A stretch of 27,410 nucleotides of DNA from Flemingiibacterium sp045636265. Its GTDB lineage: Bacteria; Bacillota; Clostridia; Oscillospirales; CAG-272. A program made the position numbers and the translations under genes. Within the stretch, counting starts at the first letter, position 1; each line of letters begins with the position of its first letter. Positions 22,902 through 27,410 of the stretch are shown here, one piece after another. The notes under the pieces are model-generated. The model searched no databases and had not been told where the DNA came from. It saw nothing but the letters and a program-made list of their open reading frames with translations. The stretch spans positions 1-27,410 of the forward strand of contig JAZTXD010000094.1 of NCBI GenBank assembly GCA_045636265.1, written 5' to 3'.

Positions 22902-24851
22902 ATGATTTATCATGTTTCTCAAAACGGTTCCGATCGGGCAGACGGCTCAGAGAGGGCTCCGTTTCAAACAATCAATCATGCAGCAAAGCTTGCACGTCCC
23001 GGAGACATTGTAAAGGTACATACCGGAACATATCGTGAATGGGTTGATCCAAAAAACGGCGGTACAAGCGAGCATTACAGAATCGTATATGAAGCCGCGG
23101 AAGGCGAACACCCCGTAATCAAGGGTTCTGAAATTGTTACAGATTGGGAAAATATCGGAGGAACGATTTGGAAAAAGGTTCTTCCAAATGAAATGTTCGG
23201 AGATTGGAATCCCTATGAAAAAGCAGTAGAGGGTGACTGGATGCATATGCCTGTCGATTACTGTGTGCATTTAGGTGATGTTTATATCAACGGTGTTTCT
23301 ATGTTTGAGGCGATTTCAAAAGAGGATCTGCATTCAGGTGAACCTCGGAAAACAGCTCTTTACGGTGCATCTGATCCTATCTGGAATCCCGAGCTTACCG
23401 TATACAAATGGTTTGCAGAGGTGGACGATGCCAATACAACTATTTACTGCAATTTCCAGAACTATAATCCCAACGACGAGCTGATTGAAATCAACGTACG
23501 CCCCTGCTGCTTCTATCCCAAGAAAACCGGTGTGAATTTCATCACGCTGCGCGGCTTTGAGATTGCTCACGCCGCCTGCCCATGGATTCCGCCCACAGTC
23601 GATCAGATCGGCATGGTTGGCCCCAATTGGAGTCGCGGATGGATAATAGAAAACAATCATCTCCACGATGCCAAGTGCAGTGCACTCTCTCTCGGCAAGG
23701 AAGCATCCACCGGCGATCATCTGACGGTGTTTAACAAAAAATCCGGTCACAGATATCAGCTCGAGGCAGTTTTTGCCGCAGTACACAACGGCTGGAATCG
23801 TGACACTATCGGCTCCCACATCGTACGCAACAACAAAATTCACGATTGCGGCCAGAATGGAATCGTAGGACACCTTGGCTGTATATTCAGCAAAATTTCT
23901 CACAACCACGTGTACAATATCGGCACAAAGCGTGAATTCATGGGAAGCGAACTTGGCGGAATCAAATTCCACGCCGCAATCGACACATTGATTGAAAACA
24001 ACAATGTTCACGACTGCACCCTCGGTACCTGGCTTGACTGGCAGGCGCAGGGCATACGTTTTACAGGAAATGTTTACTATCACAACGAGCGCGATCTTGA
24101 AATCGAGGTCAGTCACGGTCCTTGTCTTGTCGACAACAATCTTTTCCTGTCCGCGTGCACCTTTGACTGTTATTCCCAAGGCAATGCATTTGTACATAAT
24201 CTTTTCGTCGGATATATTTCAAGCAACACTGTACTCAATCGCTCGACTCCCTATCACTATCCGCACAGTACCGCTGTTGCCGGATACAGTGAGGTTCTTG
24301 GCGGAGATGACAGATACTACAATAATCTGTTCGTTGGTGAAGATCCGTATAAGTCTATGAGTATACCCAAGGAAAAGAAATGGGAAACTTTTCCAGAGCA
24401 CTTCAACAGGTATTCAAGCGAGCAGGAATACACCGAAGAGATAGTCAAGGGCGAATGCGGAAACCTTGGCAAATTCTTAAAAACGCCGCAGCCCATTTGG
24501 GTTGATGGCAACGGATATTCCGGTAAGACAAGGCCCTCAAGACACGACCACGATGCAGTATTCGCAGAGGGTCTGACTGCAAAAATCGTCGAGGAGGACG
24601 GCGTTTGGAAACTTCATCTTAATGTCCCTGCCGCACTTGCAGAGGCGACTTGCAAAGCCGTAACCACAAGGCACCTCGGTGAAACGAGAATCTCCGCCCT
24701 TCCTTTCGAGGCATCGAACGGTGAGGATTTTGATTTCAGCCGCGATATGCTCGGAAATGAACGAGGTGATTCTATCATCGCCGGTCCCTTTGCAAAGCTT
24801 CGTGCAGGAGAGCAAATCATCGAAGTTTGGAAATGCGATTCGGATATCTGA
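22902..24851 (+). CDS. GH120 beta-xylosidase (parallel beta-helix)
   Basis: Hydrolyses xylobiose and short xylo-oligosaccharides to xylose. The 649-residue protein resembles, from memory, XylC of Thermoanaerobacterium saccharolyticum, the founding GH120 member (about 638 residues): the opening YHVSQNGSDRADGS, the HLGDVYINGVSM and CFYPKKTG segments, and repeated beta-helix rungs (NNKIHDCGQNGIVGH, NNNVHDC). The family's nucleophile and acid/base match Asp379 in TWLDWQAQG and Glu402 in IEVSHGP, which keep the 23-residue spacing. There is no signal peptide, so it should act in the cytoplasm on imported oligosaccharides. AAAAGGAGA precedes ATG 22902; it lies 52 bases after xylA in the same operon. 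No sugar transporter is encoded nearby. Confidence 0.92.
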   Translation: MIYHVSQNGSDRADGSERAPFQTINHAAKLARPGDIVKVHTGTYREWVDPKNGGTSEHYRIVYEAAEGEHPVIKGSEIVTDWENIGGTIWKKVLPNEMFGDWNPYEKAVEGDWMHMPVDYCVHLGDVYINGVSMFEAISKEDLHSGEPRKTALYGASDPIWNPELTVYKWFAEVDDANTTIYCNFQNYNPNDELIEINVRPCCFYPKKTGVNFITLRGFEIAHAACPWIPPTVDQIGMVGPNWSRGWIIENNHLHDAKCSALSLGKEASTGDHLTVFNKKSGHRYQLEAVFAAVHNGWNRDTIGSHIVRNNKIHDCGQNGIVGHLGCIFSKISHNHVYNIGTKREFMGSELGGIKFHAAIDTLIENNNVHDCTLGTWLDWQAQGIRFTGNVYYHNERDLEIEVSHGPCLVDNNLFLSACTFDCYSQGNAFVHNLFVGYISSNTVLNRSTPYHYPHSTAVAGYSEVLGGDDRYYNNLFVGEDPYKSMSIPKEKKWETFPEHFNRYSSEQEYTEEIVKGECGNLGKFLKTPQPIWVDGNGYSGKTRPSRHDHDAVFAEGLTAKIVEEDGVWKLHLNVPAALAEATCKAVTTRHLGETRISALPFEASNGEDFDFSRDMLGNERGDSIIAGPFAKLRAGEQIIEVWKCDSDI

Positions 24852-25105
24852 TGCGGTGATTTATGCTTAGTTAATCAGTTTTTGTATTCTATCCACACCA
24901 TGCTGTGAGATGGATAGCAGATTTAAGGCGGGAGCTAATCCTTATAATCCAAAGACGCAGGTTCAAGTCCTCGTTGACAATCAATTTTAAACCATAGATT
25001 TTCTCGCCTTTTCGTTATACAAGAAGATCCCCACTTTTGACTCCGATTAAATCGGGGGGCTAAAGTGGGGATCTATTCAATTAGCTTTAAAAACAATACA
25101 TACAG
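24852..25105. other. Intergenic region with a hairpin and a tRNA-like relic
   Basis: After the beta-xylosidase stop there is an imperfect hairpin (CTATCCA 24889-24895 with TGGATAG 24911-24917). Then comes a stretch at about 24920-24980 whose reverse strand reads like the 3' half of a tRNA (GGTTCAAGTCC T-loop at 24960-24970, and TTATAA in an anticodon-loop position). The T-stem (GCAGG against CCTCG) and anticodon stem do not pair properly and no acceptor stem was found, so it is not a functional tRNA. A terminator follows (separate entry). Confidence 0.4.
25025..25074. terminator. Long hairpin between converging beta-xylosidase and SLH-protein genes
   Basis: A perfect 13-bp outer stem (25025-25037 with 25062-25074) contains an inner stem CCGAT/ATCGG (25043-25047 with 25051-25055). 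The T-content after the stem is modest on both strands (ATTCAATT on plus; TCTTGT on minus). Its position between converging genes supports a terminator role. Confidence 0.6.
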
Positions 25106-27410
25106 TTATTTAAAAGCTCTGTAAAGGAATGTAACGATTTGACCTCTTGTGCAGGTATCATTCGGTGAAAAAGTATTGTAGCTTGTTCCGCCGGTTATAT
25201 TATTCACATATGCCCAGCACACTGCCGTGTTAAGAGAAACATTGCTTGCAGGAACATCGTAGAACTGATTTATCTGATCAGATTCGGGCGAACCTGCACT
25301 CTTATAAAGATAAATAACCGTTTCACCTCTTGTACAGGGTGTATTGGGAGATAGCTTGGTGCTTGACACAATACCATTCTTATACGCCCACAGCGCCGCA
25401 TCATAGAAATAATCAGACGCTTTCACATCAGAAAAAGGGTTGCTTATTCCGACCTTCGGCGAGCCTACCGCACGCCAGAGGAAGGTGAGAATCTGTGCTC
25501 TTGTGCACTTTTCGTTGGGAGAGAATTTGTCGGGTGCAGTACCGTTGGTGATACCCTTTTCAACCGCCCAATTTACAGGCTGTGCAAACCAGTCGCTTGT
25601 TTTTACATCCGTGAATTTTCCCACGATGTTTTCTTTTTTCACTACAGCCGTCGGAACCGCCTCTGTGGGATTCCATTTAAGAACGGGTCTGCCAAGAACT
25701 GTGCTGTTCTGCCACGCATCGCCGGAAACCTTTGTACCGCCCGCTGTTGCACAGCCGACAATATACTTTGCAGGATTTGTGTCTGTGTAAATTGCACTCC
25801 ATTTGTTTATAATGTGATTGGCTCCGTCAGCCGTCATGGAATGAGCTGTAAGGTTACCTGTGTTGTAGCTTCTGTAAACGTAGACATCCCAGCCGGTGTA
25901 GTGAATGATTCCCGAAACGCCGTTTCCGGAAAGATTTCCCGTATTATAGCAGTCATAGAAGGAATTGGTATCCTCGGGTAACAGTCCTCTGATGCCGGGA
26001 GTATCAGAGAGTTCAGCCTTTACGGCAATACCTGCTGCGGCATAGTACGTGGCGCTTACCGAGCCCCAATCATCAACGTACTGTTCCACGGTAATATTGC
26101 CCTTGTTATAGCATTCTCTTATCTGTGCATATGAAACTGTTGCCGCTATTCCGGCACCGTATGCAAAGCCGTCCTCCGGCATATTTACATAAATATCAGA
26201 GGTGTTGTAGCAACGGGTAATGTTACCGGTGTGGTTGCCAACAAGTCCGCCAACCTCAACAGACTTATTTTGAGAAGCTCCGTTTACCGTGTAAGCCCTG
26301 CCCAAATTAACTCTGATATTGCCGCCTGCGCTGAAGCAATTTTCAATGTTTCCCTTTGTTACAAGAGCGGCAAAAGAGCCGACAAGAAGGGATATACTCG
26401 GAGGGATAGTCCCGTATTCAAGGTCGATAGTATGATTTATAATACCGAGGTTCTTTATTGCGGTTCCCTCTGAATTTATTCTTGCAAAAAGTCCGTAGTA
26501 TCTGACATTTGAGCCCTCTGTCATATAAAGAGCAACATCGTGAATTTTTATTGTCATACCCGAGATAACATGACCGTTTCCGTCAAGGCTTCCCGTAAAT
26601 ACAACGCTTCCAATGTGTGCCTTATTCCATTGGTCTCCCATAGTACCGCCGTATGCTTCGGTACCGCCGATGGGAACCCAGTTGCCCCAGGAAGAAAGGT
26701 CAATGTCTGCAATGAGTTTATAGTGCTTGTCCGCACCGAACCTTATTGAGTTAAGCTGTTCTGCTGTCTGTATAAGATAAGGATCTGCCACAGTTCCGCT
26801 TCCGCCCGCAAAGGTAAAAGGAGTTTGTTTTATTTTGCCGGGGACTTTATCGGTAGTAACACGCTCTACGGGCTTCTCCTTAGGCTCTTCCTTAGGTTCT
26901 TCCTTGGGTTCCTCCACAGGCTTTGCCGTTGCCTTAAAGGTACATTTTGCAACTGCCTCTTTTCCGTCAGCAGAAACACTTACAAATTCGCCCCCTCTAC
27001 CGTCTATCGTGGGATAATTTCCATATTTATTCAATATGTAGTGGTTGGGATAACTGTCCTTTATACGGAAAGTGATTGATACGGTATATTGCTCGCCCTT
27101 TATTGCAAGACCTTTTGCGTCAAACTTACCGTCCCACTTCACCTTGGTTACCTCAATCTCCTTATTGTCTGTCGTTGCGGTGCTTGTAGGTGCACTTCCC
27201 TCCTCGGGACGGGTCGGCAGATAAAATCTAAAGGAGGATACGGAAGTCATTCCGTAAAATTGGTCTTTTACAAGAGTCCCAAAGGTATAGGATATCACAG
27301 CCTTGCGTTTGTCGGTCGATATGTTTCCGAGAGTTGCATTTTTGCCGTTCACCTGCGGTCCTGATGTGGTGGCCTCGATATGCTTGTTTTCGCCTTTTTT
27401 AAGCTCAATA
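25106..27410 (-). CDS. Surface protein with GLUG-like repeats and three C-terminal SLH domains (5' end beyond window)
   Basis: The reading frame is open to the window edge, so the N-terminus and any signal peptide lie outside; a GTG at 27352 is in frame but unlikely to be the start. Counting from that GTG (748 residues): an N-terminal region of unknown fold, a Pro/Glu/Lys linker of EEPK-type repeats at about 150-165, then a long region (about 175-565) with GLUG-like beta-helix repeats (GGLVGNHTGNITRCYNTSD, ECYNKGNITV, DCYNTGNLSG, RSYNTGNLTA). Three SLH domains follow (about 580-632, 640-690 and 697-748), with TRAQ, TRGE and TRGQ in place of the consensus TRAE. SLH domains bind pyruvylated secondary cell-wall polymer, so the protein should be displayed on the cell surface, perhaps as an adhesin or polysaccharide-binding protein. 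It is monocistronic as far as can be seen. Confidence 0.88.
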   Translation of the reverse strand, partial: IELKKGENKHIEATTSGPQVNGKNATLGNISTDKRKAVISYTFGTLVKDQFYGMTSVSSFRFYLPTRPEEGSAPTSTATTDNKEIEVTKVKWDGKFDAKGLAIKGEQYTVSITFRIKDSYPNHYILNKYGNYPTIDGRGGEFVSVSADGKEAVAKCTFKATAKPVEEPKEEPKEEPKEKPVERVTTDKVPGKIKQTPFTFAGGSGTVADPYLIQTAEQLNSIRFGADKHYKLIADIDLSSWGNWVPIGGTEAYGGTMGDQWNKAHIGSVVFTGSLDGNGHVISGMTIKIHDVALYMTEGSNVRYYGLFARINSEGTAIKNLGIINHTIDLEYGTIPPSISLLVGSFAALVTKGNIENCFSAGGNIRVNLGRAYTVNGASQNKSVEVGGLVGNHTGNITRCYNTSDIYVNMPEDGFAYGAGIAATVSYAQIRECYNKGNITVEQYVDDWGSVSATYYAAAGIAVKAELSDTPGIRGLLPEDTNSFYDCYNTGNLSGNGVSGIIHYTGWDVYVYRSYNTGNLTAHSMTADGANHIINKWSAIYTDTNPAKYIVGCATAGGTKVSGDAWQNSTVLGRPVLKWNPTEAVPTAVVKKENIVGKFTDVKTSDWFAQPVNWAVEKGITNGTAPDKFSPNEKCTRAQILTFLWRAVGSPKVGISNPFSDVKASDYFYDAALWAYKNGIVSSTKLSPNTPCTRGETVIYLYKSAGSPESDQINQFYDVPASNVSLNTAVCWAYVNNITGGTSYNTFSPNDTCTRGQIVTFLYRAFK

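Noticed and set aside
24920..24985. Functional tRNA gene
   Set aside because: T-stem and anticodon stem are mismatched and no acceptor stem can be formed; kept only as a relic.
26878..26922. Short tandem DNA repeat resembling a CRISPR or minisatellite
   Set aside because: It encodes the in-frame EEPK linker of the SLH protein; there are no spacers and no cas genes.

Overview
The window looks like chromosomal DNA from an uncultured, Gram-positive-type Clostridia bacterium, probably from a gut or rumen. Evidence seen directly: strong AGGAGG-type ribosome binding sites, TTGACA/TATAAT promoters, a lipobox substrate-binding protein, S-layer homology (SLH) domains and short operons closed by intrinsic terminators. 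Placement in Christensenellales or Oscillospirales is inference from general gene style, not from a phylogenetic marker. No phage, transposase, CRISPR array or intact rRNA/tRNA gene was seen.

Layout. (1) 1-1014, minus: 5' two thirds of a type I glutamine synthetase. (2) 1374-10250, plus: an oligopeptide ABC transporter operon (lipoprotein oppA, oppB, oppC, oppD, oppF, then a DUF3899-type membrane protein). Several subunits are far larger than usual; OppD has about 370 extra residues between its Q-loop and ABC signature. (3) 10305-15168, minus: cysteine desulfidase (cyuA-like), a GHL6-type glycoside hydrolase, an AAC(3)-family acetyltransferase and nadE, tightly spaced behind one good promoter. 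(4) 15571-17581, plus: an XRE helix-turn-helix domain fused to a BadF/MurK-type amino-sugar kinase, followed by murQ; together they make a cell-wall (MurNAc) salvage module that may sense and regulate itself. (5) 17913-19073, plus: an Eis-like GNAT acetyltransferase. (6) 19143-24851: a divergent AraC regulator (minus) next to xylB, xylA and a GH120 beta-xylosidase (plus), an intracellular xylo-oligosaccharide pathway. (7) 25106-27410, minus: the C-terminal part of a surface protein with GLUG-like repeats and three SLH domains.

How the parts fit together. The opp operon brings in peptides, possibly including muropeptides. The MurK/MurQ pair converts MurNAc to GlcNAc-6-phosphate, CyuA breaks down cysteine, and the xyl genes turn xylo-oligosaccharides into xylulose-5-phosphate. 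This suits a fermenter living on plant fibre, peptides and peptidoglycan debris.

The most noteworthy items are the XRE-MurK fusion with inverted-repeat operator candidates around its promoter, the very large insertions in the Opp transporter, and two intergenic regions (15181-15570 and 17582-17912) that carry minus-strand intrinsic terminators with no gene in front of them, suggesting unannotated structured RNAs or dispersed elements.
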